Program-made: the position numbers and the translations under genes
The notes under the pieces: generated by a model
Told to the model about the DNA's origin: nothing
Seen by the model: the letters and a program-made list of their open reading frames with translations, nothing else
The model's database searches: none
From: Marinobacterium weihaiense
Lineage (GTDB): Bacteria; Pseudomonadota; Gammaproteobacteria; Pseudomonadales; Balneatricaceae
Assembly: GCF_019061305.1 (NCBI RefSeq)
Contig: NZ_JAHQZT010000004.1
Coordinates: forward strand, 62,001 to 126,000
Reading direction: 5' to 3'
DNA length: 64,000 nucleotides
In this document: piece after piece, positions 56,621-64,000 of the stretch
How positions within the stretch are numbered: position 1 is the first letter of the stretch
Layout: every line of letters begins with the position of its first letter

Positions 56621-56670
56621 GCGGACCCGTTTCCAGCCGGCAGGACCGGTTGGGAGCTGGTCCGCTTTTT
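56621..56670 (+). terminator. Long bulged terminator
   Basis: Outer GCGGACC/GGTCCGC (7 bp), an internal loop, inner CCAGCCGG/CCGGTTGG (8 bp with one wobble), then five T. Ends the 55617-56585 pair. Confidence 0.75.
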
Positions 56671-56711
56671 GCTTGCCTGTTCCCTGACGTGTTGTCACCA
56701 ATGGAGGGATC

Positions 56712-57179
56712 ATGGAACAGCGAGCAACGGATTTCAGTACTTTAACGGCAGCCCTGTATGAACTGGTGGCCCGCGATCTCACGGGCACCCTGTTCGTGGC
56801 GACCGCCGACAATCACGCCGCCCAGATTGTGTTGGTGCGGGGGCAGTTACTGGGCGTGGCTTGTGATGGCCGCAGCAATGCGCAGGCACTGGCGCTGCTG
56901 GCCGAGCGGGTACCGCTGCGGTTTTCCTTCACGCCGGAGCTGGTGTACCCGCTGCCGGACACCTTGCTGCCCGAACAGTCGCGGCAACTGCTGCAACAGC
57001 TGCAACAGCTGCAACAGCTGCAACAGCTGCAACAGCTGCAACAGCTGCAACAGCTTGGCCCTGTTCCGGCGACCGCGGCAGTGACGCCGGAGGCTGCGTC
57101 TGAAGCAGCCGCGCCCGCCGCCCCGGCACAGACCCTGAGGGTATACCGAGGGCGAGTGGTCAAACCCGCCAGGGATTGA
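56712..57179 (+). CDS. Hypothetical protein with Leu-Gln-Gln tandem repeats
   Basis: 155 residues; GGAGGG precedes the ATG. The N-terminal 80 residues resemble a DUF4388/PATAN-like domain (LYELVARDLTGTLFVATADN, AQIVLVRGQLLGVACDG), a fold seen in signalling proteins; this is a weak match by eye. Residues about 93-115 are LQQ repeated seven times, then an Ala/Pro-rich stretch and a basic end. The repeat would form a polar helix or coiled coil. No membrane segment. Confidence 0.7.
   Translation: MEQRATDFSTLTAALYELVARDLTGTLFVATADNHAAQIVLVRGQLLGVACDGRSNAQALALLAERVPLRFSFTPELVYPLPDTLLPEQSRQLLQQLQQLQQLQQLQQLQQLQQLGPVPATAAVTPEAASEAAAPAAPAQTLRVYRGRVVKPARD
56991..57053 (+). repeat. Seven 9-bp tandem repeats (CTGCAACAG)
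   Basis: Seven exact copies of CTGCAACAG inside the preceding gene, encoding (LQQ)7. Units are a multiple of three, so copy changes alter length and not frame. Exact identity of all units implies recent expansion or active slippage. Confidence 0.95.
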
Positions 57180-57207
57180 CAGCCCGTCCCATGCGTCTAT
57201 TCTGAGG

Positions 57208-57564
57208 ATGAACGTCCTGTTGTCCGAGGATGATCCATTGCGATCAGAGATCACCGGTATCCTGCCTGCCACCGGCCCTGCACGGGTCACCCTGCTTGCA
57301 CTGCTGTTGACGCTGCTGCTGGCGTCGATGCCGTTGCCCCTTGCCATTGCCGACACGGCGCAGTCGAACGCGCCTGTGATGCTTGGCGGGGAGTTGAGCA
57401 GCGACGGTGATGACGGGCAGGGCGATGATACGCCGGCGGCACTGCTACAGGCGATTGGCCAGCTCCATCCTGACACGATCACTGGTTTTTTCCCGGCGCG
57501 CATCTTCGCGCGGCAGTCGGCCTTTGCCGGTGGCTGCTGGCCCCGCGCACCTCCCTGCGTTTGA
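57208..57564 (+). CDS. Small hypothetical protein with N-terminal membrane or signal segment
   Basis: Up to 118 residues. The ATG at 57208 has its GAGG directly adjacent, too close to work; a TTG at 57238 with GAGGA seven bases upstream may be the true start and gives a signal-peptide-like N-terminus (VTLLALLLTLLLASMPLPLA). The rest is short, acidic then hydrophobic, and ends in GGCWPRAPPCV. No family recognised. May be a secreted small protein or not coding. Confidence 0.4.
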   Translation: MNVLLSEDDPLRSEITGILPATGPARVTLLALLLTLLLASMPLPLAIADTAQSNAPVMLGGELSSDGDDGQGDDTPAALLQAIGQLHPDTITGFFPARIFARQSAFAGGCWPRAPPCV

Positions 57565-57639
57565 GATCCTGTTCGCATAGCACAGGTTTGTGCCCACCTC
57601 TTTCAAACGCAGCGCCGACAGGGCGCCAGGAGCTTCAGC

Positions 57640-58230
57640 ATGCAACGTTTCCATGAACTCAAAACCACCGGACTTGAAGATTACCGCCGCCTGACCGCCG
57701 GCAAGGGCCGTGACGTGACCGGACTGGATTCCCCGGCCGAATCGGTGATGACCGATTTTCGTCAGGTACAGCCACTGACCATGCGCCTGACCGAAAGCAT
57801 CAACGATGCTAACCAGGCGATGCGCAAAGTGCATGTGCGCTCGGTCATTGTTACCGACAGCAACGACGACTTCCGTGGCATTCTCACCGTCATGGACCTG
57901 GAAAGCCGCAAGGTCCTCAGCCAGGCCACCAGCCTGGGCCTCAAACGTGACGATCTGAGCATCAAGGATGTGATGGTCAGCCGTGAACAGTTGCGCGGTG
58001 TGCCCCTGTCGGCGCTGCAGCAGGGCAGTATCGGTGATCTGCTCAAGACCCTGCGCAACGAGGGCAGCATGCACATGCTGGTGGTGGACCCGGATGCGCA
58101 AGAAATCTGCGGCATTATCTCCGCCAGTGAAATTGCACGCCGCCTCCAGGTGCCGGTAGAGATCAACCTGCAGGCCACCAGCTTCCGGGGCCTGGTGGAT
58201 GCCCTGTTCGGTCGTGGTGAAGCGGTGTAA
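57640..58230 (+). CDS. CBS-domain protein
   Basis: 196 residues, AGGAG eight bases before ATG. Two CBS motifs: MTDFRQVQPLTMRLTESIND with VRSVIVTDSNDDFRGILTVM, and KDVMVSREQLRGVPLSALQQ with MHMLVVDPDAQEICGIISAS. A CBS pair binds adenosine nucleotides and reports energy charge. The N-terminal 30 residues and the C-terminal LQATSFRGLVDALFGRGEAV are specific extensions. It lies 112 bp upstream of nifJ on the same strand, so a link to that enzyme is possible but unproven. Confidence 0.9.
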   Translation: MQRFHELKTTGLEDYRRLTAGKGRDVTGLDSPAESVMTDFRQVQPLTMRLTESINDANQAMRKVHVRSVIVTDSNDDFRGILTVMDLESRKVLSQATSLGLKRDDLSIKDVMVSREQLRGVPLSALQQGSIGDLLKTLRNEGSMHMLVVDPDAQEICGIISASEIARRLQVPVEINLQATSFRGLVDALFGRGEAV

Positions 58231-58268
58231 CGCGCGACGGGACTGAATACGATCGCGGGCGGTGGAGC

Positions 58269-58310
58269 TTGGCGCAGGTCAATCTCCGCCGCTGTCGTAT
58301 CTGCCATACT
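58269..58310 (+). promoter_or_regulatory. nifJ promoter with FNR/Anr-like box
   Basis: TTGGCGCAGGTCAA (58269-58282) resembles the FNR/Anr consensus TTGAT-N4-ATCAA with three mismatches. A CATACT -10 is at 58305-58310. A start near 58317 would put the box centre at -41.5, the standard position for FNR-activated promoters. Suits an oxygen-sensitive enzyme. Confidence 0.4.
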
Positions 58311-58342
58311 GTTGCCTACACACAGGGGAACAGGAGTGAGGC

Positions 58343-61300
58343 ATGGCCCGGTCAACAACACGGATGATGGATGGCAACGAAGCGGCGGCCACCATCGCCC
58401 ATCAGCTTAATGATGTTATCGCCATCTATCCGATTACCCCCGCCTCGGTGATGGGCGAGCTGGCCGACAGCTGGAGCGAGCGCGGCCGGCGCAACCTCTG
58501 GGGCACCGTGCCCCAGGTGATCGAACTGCAAAGCGAGGCCGGTGCCGCCGGTGCCGTGCACGGCGCGCTGCAGGCCGGTGCCAAGACCTGTACCTTTACC
58601 GCTTCCCAGGGGCTGCTGCTGAAAATCCCCAACATGTTCAAGATCGCCGGTGAACTGACGCCGACGGTGTTCCATGTGGCGGCGCGCTCGGTGGCGACCC
58701 ATGCGCTGTCGATCTTCTGTGATCACAGCGATGTGATGACCGCCCGTACCACCGGCTTTGCCCTGCTGGCCTCGGTCAATGCCCAGGAAGTGATGGATAT
58801 GGCCTGCATCGCCGAGATGGCGACGTTGGAAGGGCGGGTGCCGGTGCTGCACTTCTTTGATGGTTTTCGTACCAGCCACGAAATCAGCCCGGTGGAGGGG
58901 ATCAGCAGCGAGCAACTGCACAACCTGATCAATCCGCGCCTGGTGCAGGCCTGCCGTGAACGGGCACTGTCGCCGGACAACCCCTTTATTCGCGGTACCT
59001 CGCAGAACCCCGATCTGTTCTTCCAGTCCCGCGAAGCGGCCAACCCCTTCTATGATGCCTTCCCGGCGATCATGCAGAACGCCATGGACCGCTTTGCCGC
59101 CGTCACCGGGCGCCAGTACCGGCTGTATGACTACCATGGCGCCGAGGATGCCGAGCGAGTGATCGTGGTGATGGGCTCGGCAGCGGCCTGCGTGCAGGAA
59201 ACCGTGGATCATCTCAATGCTCGGGGTGACAAGGTCGGCGTACTGACCCTGCGTCTGTTCCGCCCCTTTGCATCGGATCGCTTGTTGGCCGCGCTGCCGC
59301 CAAGCGTCAGGGCGATCGCCGTGCTCGATCGCACCAAGGAACCGGGCGCCGACGGCGAGCCCCTGTTCAAGGATGTGGCCACCGCCGTGTTCGAGGCCTG
59401 CAGCGAAGGCCGCTGGCCCGGCGAAGGCCTGCCGCGGGTATTGGGCGGGCGCTTCGGTCTGTCGTCCAAGGAGTTCACTCCGGGGATGGTCAAGGCGGTG
59501 TTTGACCGTTTGGCCCAGCCCGGCGGCAAGCGCCAGTTCACCGTAGGCATCGAGGACGACGTCACCCGCCTGAGCCTGCGCTGGGATGCGAATTTCCGGA
59601 CCGATGCGGCGCAGCGCCAGATACAGGCGGTGTTTTACGGGCTGGGCGCTGATGGCACCGTTTCGGCCAACAAGAACAGCATCAAGATCATCGGCGGGGT
59701 CGAGGGACATTATGCCCAGGGCCATTTTGTCTATGATTCGAAAAAGTCCGGCGCCGTCACCGTGTCTCACCTGCGTTTCGGGCCCGATCCCATCCGTTCC
59801 ACTTACGAGATCCAAAACGGCGAAGCCGACTTTGTCGGCTGCCATCAGCCCCAGTTTCTGCAGCGCTATCCGATGCTGGACAAGGCGGCTCCCGGTGCAC
59901 AGGTGCTGATCAATACGCATCTGGAAGGCGAGGCGTTCTGGCGCAGTTTGCCCAGCGCGGTGCAACGGATGATGATCGACAAGCAGCTCAAGGTGTCCCT
60001 GATCGATGCCTACAAGGTGGCTGCCGAGGCGGGGCTGGGCAAGCGCATCAACACCATCATGCAGACCTGTTTCTTTGCCCTCACCGATATCCTGCCGCAA
60101 GAAGAGGCCTTTGCCGAGATCAAGGCTGCGGTGGAGGCCAGCTATGGTCGGCGCAGCCGTCGCATCGCCGACATGAACCTGGCCGCGATCGATAATGCGC
60201 TCATCCATCTGGTCAGGTTCCCGGTGCCGAAGCAGGCCGACAGCCTCATTCCCATGCATCAGGTGCAGGCGGAGGACGCCGGCCGCTTCGTACAGCAGGT
60301 AACGACCGAGCTGATTGCCGGGCGCGGTGATGCCGTGCCGGTGAGCCGCGTGCCGGTGGACGGCACCTGGCCCAGCGGCACTGCCGCCTATGAAAAACGC
60401 GATCTGGCGCGGGAGCTGCCGCAGTGGGAAGCCGATCTGTGTACCCATTGCGGCAAATGTGTGTTTGTCTGCCCGCATTCGGTGATCCGCTCCAAGGCGT
60501 TTCCCGAGGCGCAGCTCAACGCCGCGCCCGAGGGCTTCAAAGCGGTGCCGATCAAGGGTGCCAAGGATTTCCCTGAGAACACTTTGATCAGTTATCAGAT
60601 TTCACCGGATGACTGCACCGGCTGCACCCTCTGTGTCGAGATCTGTCCGATTCACGACAAGACCAACCAGAGCCGCAAGGCGCTGAACATGGTACCGAAA
60701 GAGGCGATCATCGAACGCGAACGGGCCAACTGGGCGTTCTTCAGCCAGCTGCCGGAGTTCGACCGCACCGCGCTCAAAGCCAATACAATGAAGGGCTCGA
60801 TGCTGATGCAGCCGCTGTTCGAATTCAGCGGTGCCTGCTCGGGCTGCGGCGAAACGCCCTATATCCGCCTGCTCAGCCAGTTGTTCGGCGACCGCATGCT
60901 GGTGGCCAACGCCACGGGGTGCTCCTCGATTTATGGCGGCAACCTGCCGACCACGCCCTGGACCCTGAATACCGATGGTCGTGGCCCGGCCTGGAACAAC
61001 TCCCTGTTCGAGGACAATGCCGAGTTCGGCCTCGGCATGCGTGCGGCGCTGGACAAGCAACAGGAGTATGCCCGTGAATTGCTGGCCGGGTTAAGCGATC
61101 AGCTTGATGCACATCTGGTCGAAGAGTTGCTGAACGCCGATCAAAGCGATGAAGCCGGTCTTCAGGCCCAGCGCGAGCGCATCGCCAAATTACGTGAGCG
61201 GCTGCAGGTGATGGACGATCCCCGTGCCTACACCCTGGCGGCACTGGCCGATCAGCTCTGTCGCCACAGTGTCTGGATCGTTGGCGGTGATGGCTGGGCC

Positions 61301-61987
61301 TACGACATCGGTTACGGCGGCCTTGATCACGTGCTGGCCTCAGGCCGCAACGTCAACATTCTGGTGCTGGATACCGAGGTGTACTCCAACACCGGTGGCC
61401 AGACCTCCAAGGCGACGCCGCGTGGGGCCGTGGCCAAGTTCTCCGCCGGTGGCAAGCCGGTGGCGAAGAAGGATCTGGCGCGCATCGCCATGGATTACGA
61501 GCATGTCTACGTGGCGCATGTGGCCTACGCCGCCAAGGATGTGCAGACCCTGCACGCCTTCCAGGAGGCCGAGGCCTGGGACGGGCCCTCGCTGATCATC
61601 GCTTACTCACCCTGTATCGCCCACGGTTTTGACATGGCCGACAACCATGAACATCAGCGTCTGGCGGTGGCATCTGGTCACTGGCCGCTGCTGCGCTACG
61701 ACCCGCGCCGGGCCGAGCAGGGGCAGAATCCGCTCAAGCTGGATTCCAAGCCGCCATCCATTCCCTACGCGGCCTTTGCCCGCACCGAAGCCCGTTTCAG
61801 CATGCTGGCGCGGGCCAATCCCGAGGCGGCCAAAACCTTCCTTGAACAGGCGCAGCGGGAGGTCAGCGAGCGCTACCACCGCTATGAGCAGTTGGCCGGA
61901 TTGAGTTGGGATGCCGTCCAGTCCCCACCGGATGAACCGACCCAGGATGCAGACCAGAAGGGCCACGACCAGGAGAATCCCCAATGA
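58343..61987 (+). CDS. nifJ: Pyruvate:ferredoxin (flavodoxin) oxidoreductase
   Basis: Oxidatively decarboxylates pyruvate to acetyl-CoA and reduces ferredoxin or flavodoxin. A single 1214-residue chain with all domains: the N-terminal domain I (AATIAHQLNDVIAIYPITPA), gamma domain (QAVFYGLGADGTVSANKNSI), two ferredoxin clusters (CTHCGKCVFVCPHS, CTGCTLCVEICPIH), and the TPP-binding C-terminal domain with GACSGCGETPY and GGDGWAYDIGYGGLDHVL plus DTEVYSNTGGQTSKAT. AGGAG precedes the ATG. Overlaps the next gene by 4 bp (ATGA). Confidence 0.98.
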   Translation: MARSTTRMMDGNEAAATIAHQLNDVIAIYPITPASVMGELADSWSERGRRNLWGTVPQVIELQSEAGAAGAVHGALQAGAKTCTFTASQGLLLKIPNMFKIAGELTPTVFHVAARSVATHALSIFCDHSDVMTARTTGFALLASVNAQEVMDMACIAEMATLEGRVPVLHFFDGFRTSHEISPVEGISSEQLHNLINPRLVQACRERALSPDNPFIRGTSQNPDLFFQSREAANPFYDAFPAIMQNAMDRFAAVTGRQYRLYDYHGAEDAERVIVVMGSAAACVQETVDHLNARGDKVGVLTLRLFRPFASDRLLAALPPSVRAIAVLDRTKEPGADGEPLFKDVATAVFEACSEGRWPGEGLPRVLGGRFGLSSKEFTPGMVKAVFDRLAQPGGKRQFTVGIEDDVTRLSLRWDANFRTDAAQRQIQAVFYGLGADGTVSANKNSIKIIGGVEGHYAQGHFVYDSKKSGAVTVSHLRFGPDPIRSTYEIQNGEADFVGCHQPQFLQRYPMLDKAAPGAQVLINTHLEGEAFWRSLPSAVQRMMIDKQLKVSLIDAYKVAAEAGLGKRINTIMQTCFFALTDILPQEEAFAEIKAAVEASYGRRSRRIADMNLAAIDNALIHLVRFPVPKQADSLIPMHQVQAEDAGRFVQQVTTELIAGRGDAVPVSRVPVDGTWPSGTAAYEKRDLARELPQWEADLCTHCGKCVFVCPHSVIRSKAFPEAQLNAAPEGFKAVPIKGAKDFPENTLISYQISPDDCTGCTLCVEICPIHDKTNQSRKALNMVPKEAIIERERANWAFFSQLPEFDRTALKANTMKGSMLMQPLFEFSGACSGCGETPYIRLLSQLFGDRMLVANATGCSSIYGGNLPTTPWTLNTDGRGPAWNNSLFEDNAEFGLGMRAALDKQQEYARELLAGLSDQLDAHLVEELLNADQSDEAGLQAQRERIAKLRERLQVMDDPRAYTLAALADQLCRHSVWIVGGDGWAYDIGYGGLDHVLASGRNVNILVLDTEVYSNTGGQTSKATPRGAVAKFSAGGKPVAKKDLARIAMDYEHVYVAHVAYAAKDVQTLHAFQEAEAWDGPSLIIAYSPCIAHGFDMADNHEHQRLAVASGHWPLLRYDPRRAEQGQNPLKLDSKPPSIPYAAFARTEARFSMLARANPEAAKTFLEQAQREVSERYHRYEQLAGLSWDAVQSPPDEPTQDADQKGHDQENPQ

Positions 61988-62985
61988 CTAAACGACTGCA
62001 TACCCGTTACCTGGGGCTGGAACTGGACAACCCGCTGGTGCCCTCAGCCTCACCGCTGACCGCCACCCTGGACAGCGGCTGTCGGCTGGAGGAGGCCGGT
62101 GCCGGTGCCATCGTGATGCACAGCCTGTTCGAGGAGGAGTGCACCCGTGATCACGAGCTGCTGCACAGCTTTCTCTATGAGCAGCAGATCGGCCACCTGG
62201 AAGCGGATGATTACTTGCCGGTGCCGGATACGTTCAAGACCGCCGAAGAGCATTACCTGGAATTACTGCACGCGCTGAAGTCCCGGCTGCAGATTCCGGT
62301 GATCGCCAGCCTCAACGGCGTCAGTCCGCGCGGCTGGGCGGACCACGCCCGCCAGTTGGCCGAAGCCGGTGCCGATGCACTGGAGCTGAATGTTTACCAC
62401 ATTGCCGCTTCGGTACATGAAAGCGGCGCTCAGGTGGAGCAGCGGTATCTGGATGTGTTGGCCGAGGTACGCCAGGCGGTGCCCGAACTGCCGCTGGCGC
62501 TGAAACTGGGCGCGCGTTTCTCCAGTCCGGTGCACATGGTGGCGCAGTTGCAGGCACGGGGCGCCGATGCGGTAGTGTTGTTCAACCGTTTCCTGGAGCC
62601 TTCGCTGGATCTGGATACGCTGAAGATTCTGCCGCAGCTGCAGCTGTCATCGGCGCTGGAGTTGAACGAGCGCCTGCGCTGGACCGCGATCATGCGTGCC
62701 CAGGTGGCGCTGGATATCGCCATCACCGGCGGCGTACAGACGGGCGAGGATGTGATCCGAACCCAGCTGGTCGGCGCGCAGGTGGCACAGCTGGCCAGTG
62801 TGCTCATGCGCCGTGGCCCTGAGGTGCTGGGCGCAATGCAAACGGCCATGCTGGCTTGGCTGGATGAGAATGAATATGAGTCGCTCGATCAGTTGCGTGG
62901 CAGTGTCTGTCATGCCAATGCCGCTGATCCGTCCGGCTGGGAACGGGCCAACTATCTGGATACACTGGATCTGTGGCACCCCTGA
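61984..62985 (+). CDS. Dihydroorotate dehydrogenase-like flavoprotein
   Basis: 333 residues, FMN-binding TIM barrel of the PyrD class. Start LHTRYLGLELDNPLVPSASP, then IPVIASLNGVSPRGWADHAR, GADALELNVYH, LALKLGARFSSPVHMVAQL and WTAIMRAQVALDIAITGGVQ. Coupled to nifJ by a 4-bp overlap. The usual GN-type nucleophile region of true dihydroorotate dehydrogenases is not evident, and a housekeeping pyrD is expected elsewhere. Probably a different enoate or pyrimidine-type reductase that uses NifJ electrons; inference. Confidence 0.9.
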   Translation: MTKRLHTRYLGLELDNPLVPSASPLTATLDSGCRLEEAGAGAIVMHSLFEEECTRDHELLHSFLYEQQIGHLEADDYLPVPDTFKTAEEHYLELLHALKSRLQIPVIASLNGVSPRGWADHARQLAEAGADALELNVYHIAASVHESGAQVEQRYLDVLAEVRQAVPELPLALKLGARFSSPVHMVAQLQARGADAVVLFNRFLEPSLDLDTLKILPQLQLSSALELNERLRWTAIMRAQVALDIAITGGVQTGEDVIRTQLVGAQVAQLASVLMRRGPEVLGAMQTAMLAWLDENEYESLDQLRGSVCHANAADPSGWERANYLDTLDLWHP

Positions 62986-63031
62986 CGGGGACCAGTGACC
63001 GGCAGGGAACACCCTGCCGGGTTACCGCTAC

Positions 63032-63955
63032 TCAACCGACCTCGCGGGCCGGGGGCTCAGCGCTGCACTCCAGGACCTCGAAGCTATCCCGCGTGGCCAG
63101 AAATTCAGGTCTGGGTGGGCAGGGGCTGTAGGGCTTAACACAGCGGTTGCTCACGGCGTTATAGACAAAAAACAGGTTGCTGCGTGGCTGCGGTGAGATG
63201 TTGCTGCTGGAGCCGTGCATCAGGTTGCAGTCAAACAGCAGTACCGAGCCGGCTGGCGCTGCGGTTGAGCGAATGCCATGACGCTGGTGCAATCGGGCCA
63301 GGCTGTGATTATCCGGTGTGCCTACTGTCTGCTGCTTGAGTGAATCCCGGTAATAGTGCTCCGGGGTTTCACCAGCACAGCTGATGTACGTGCGGTGCGA
63401 GCCGGGCATCACCATCAGTGAACCATTGAAAAGTGTGTTGTCGGTCAGCAGGATAGAGGCACTCAGGGCTCGCATGCGTGGCATACCATCTTCCACGTGC
63501 CAGGTTTCAAAGTCTGAGTGCCAGTAGAACTCGCGACCATTGAAGCCGGGCTTGAAGTTGAGCCTGGATTGGTGAATGTACAGCTCATCGTTCAAAATAA
63601 AGCGGGCGATATCGGTGATTCGCGGATCAGCGGCGACGCGGCGGCATAGATCATTGTGTAGGTGCACCTGGAAAACAGATCTCAGAGCGCCACTGCCCGG
63701 TTCGGATATGGCTCTTTCGGAGGCCATAAGGTCTGAATCCTGTTGCATCTGCTCCAGTGTCTGCAGCATCCTGCTGACCTCTGCACGGCCGAACAGGTTG
63801 GGCAGTAGCAAATACCCCTCACGGTTGTATTGTTGCAGCTGCGCTTTGCTCAGGGGGGCGCCATCGCGGTAGTGTTGATGGATGACGGGATCCTGTCGCT
63901 CCAGACAGCGGGTCTGATGGCCGGTGCGGGATGGATAGAGATCCTGAGTCTGCAT
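63032..63955 (-). CDS. ectD: Ectoine hydroxylase
   Basis: Iron(II)/2-oxoglutarate dioxygenase that converts ectoine to 5-hydroxyectoine, a protectant against salt and heat. 307 residues, AGGAGG before the ATG. The EctD signature is plain: FYWHSDFETWHVEDGMPRMR, with metal ligands His and Asp in WHSDFE and a second His in LMHGSSSNISP; RSNLFFVYNAVSN binds 2-oxoglutarate. Other ect genes are not in the window and may be to the right. Confidence 0.97.
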   Translation of the reverse strand: MQTQDLYPSRTGHQTRCLERQDPVIHQHYRDGAPLSKAQLQQYNREGYLLLPNLFGRAEVSRMLQTLEQMQQDSDLMASERAISEPGSGALRSVFQVHLHNDLCRRVAADPRITDIARFILNDELYIHQSRLNFKPGFNGREFYWHSDFETWHVEDGMPRMRALSASILLTDNTLFNGSLMVMPGSHRTYISCAGETPEHYYRDSLKQQTVGTPDNHSLARLHQRHGIRSTAAPAGSVLLFDCNLMHGSSSNISPQPRSNLFFVYNAVSNRCVKPYSPCPPRPEFLATRDSFEVLECSAEPPAREVG

Positions 63956-64000
63956 TGCTTACCTCCTTGCTTGTGGCACAGCGCGGACATGCCGGCGGCA

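Noticed and set aside
56991-57053. CRISPR-like array
   Set aside because: The repeats are 9 bp, contiguous without spacers and in frame inside a gene; no cas genes lie in the window.
58352-60478. 708-codon open frame antisense to nifJ
   Set aside because: Its codons are the mirror of a strongly conserved nifJ; no ribosome-binding site or family match. An effect of high GC and codon bias.

Overview
The window is chromosomal DNA of a gammaproteobacterium, most likely a marine or halotolerant member of the Oceanospirillales/Pseudomonadales (a Marinobacterium-like organism would fit; the genus is inference). Evidence: Pseudomonas-type gene orders (lysC-csrA-tRNA-Ser-tRNA-Arg; tRNA-Gln-prs-rplY-pth-ychF; hemA-prfA-prmC-moeB; queA-tgt-yajC-secDF), a sodium-pump oxaloacetate decarboxylase, an ectoine hydroxylase, moderately high GC and frequent GTG starts.

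Layout. 1-3271: 3' end of lysC, csrA, one tRNA-Ser and three identical tRNA-Arg genes, thiI. 3272-7032: oadGAB with a palindrome-rich leader and a strong terminator. 7033-13774: a TetR regulator divergent from an AhpD-like gene with paired operators, a histone-deacetylase-like amidohydrolase, a degenerate receiver-TPR protein, an iron-sulfur photolyase and a degenerate GGDEF protein. 13804-19566: tRNA-Leu, then queA-tgt-yajC-secD-secF. 19644-26956: rnr, a DedA-PAP2 fusion, serB and a FimX-like protein. 27085-29142: four tRNA genes followed by decayed DNA (two AraC tails and a broken autotransporter). 29143-39680: ychF, pth, rplY, prs, tRNA-Gln, lolB and a TPR lipoprotein on the minus strand; hemA, prfA, prmC, moeB and a CoA-binding protein on the plus strand. 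39690-43550: ankyrin protein and three transporters, one behind an apparent leader-peptide attenuator. 43542-46204: a four-gene copper-binding RiPP operon of the HvfABCD/bufferin type. 46537-50530: META lipoprotein, lipid kinase, phosphoesterase, MFS permease. 50543-55430: complete branched-chain amino acid ABC importer. 55617-64000: small unknown proteins, a CBS protein, NifJ with a dihydroorotate dehydrogenase-like partner, and ectD.

How the parts fit. Most of the window is housekeeping: tRNA modification (thiI, queA, tgt), protein export (yajC, secD, secF), translation (prfA, prmC, rplY, pth, ychF), RNA decay (rnr), and tetrapyrrole, serine and PRPP synthesis. Between these lie accessory modules. 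The clearest is the RiPP operon: a secreted Cys-rich precursor, an MNIO-type modifying enzyme, its partner and a DoxX membrane protein, behind nested inverted repeats. The least expected is a promoter, a 32-codon leader peptide and an intrinsic terminator in front of an EamA-family transporter, the architecture of a ribosome-mediated attenuator. Three proteins carry receiver or GGDEF/EAL folds whose catalytic residues are gone, pointing to signalling by binding rather than catalysis.
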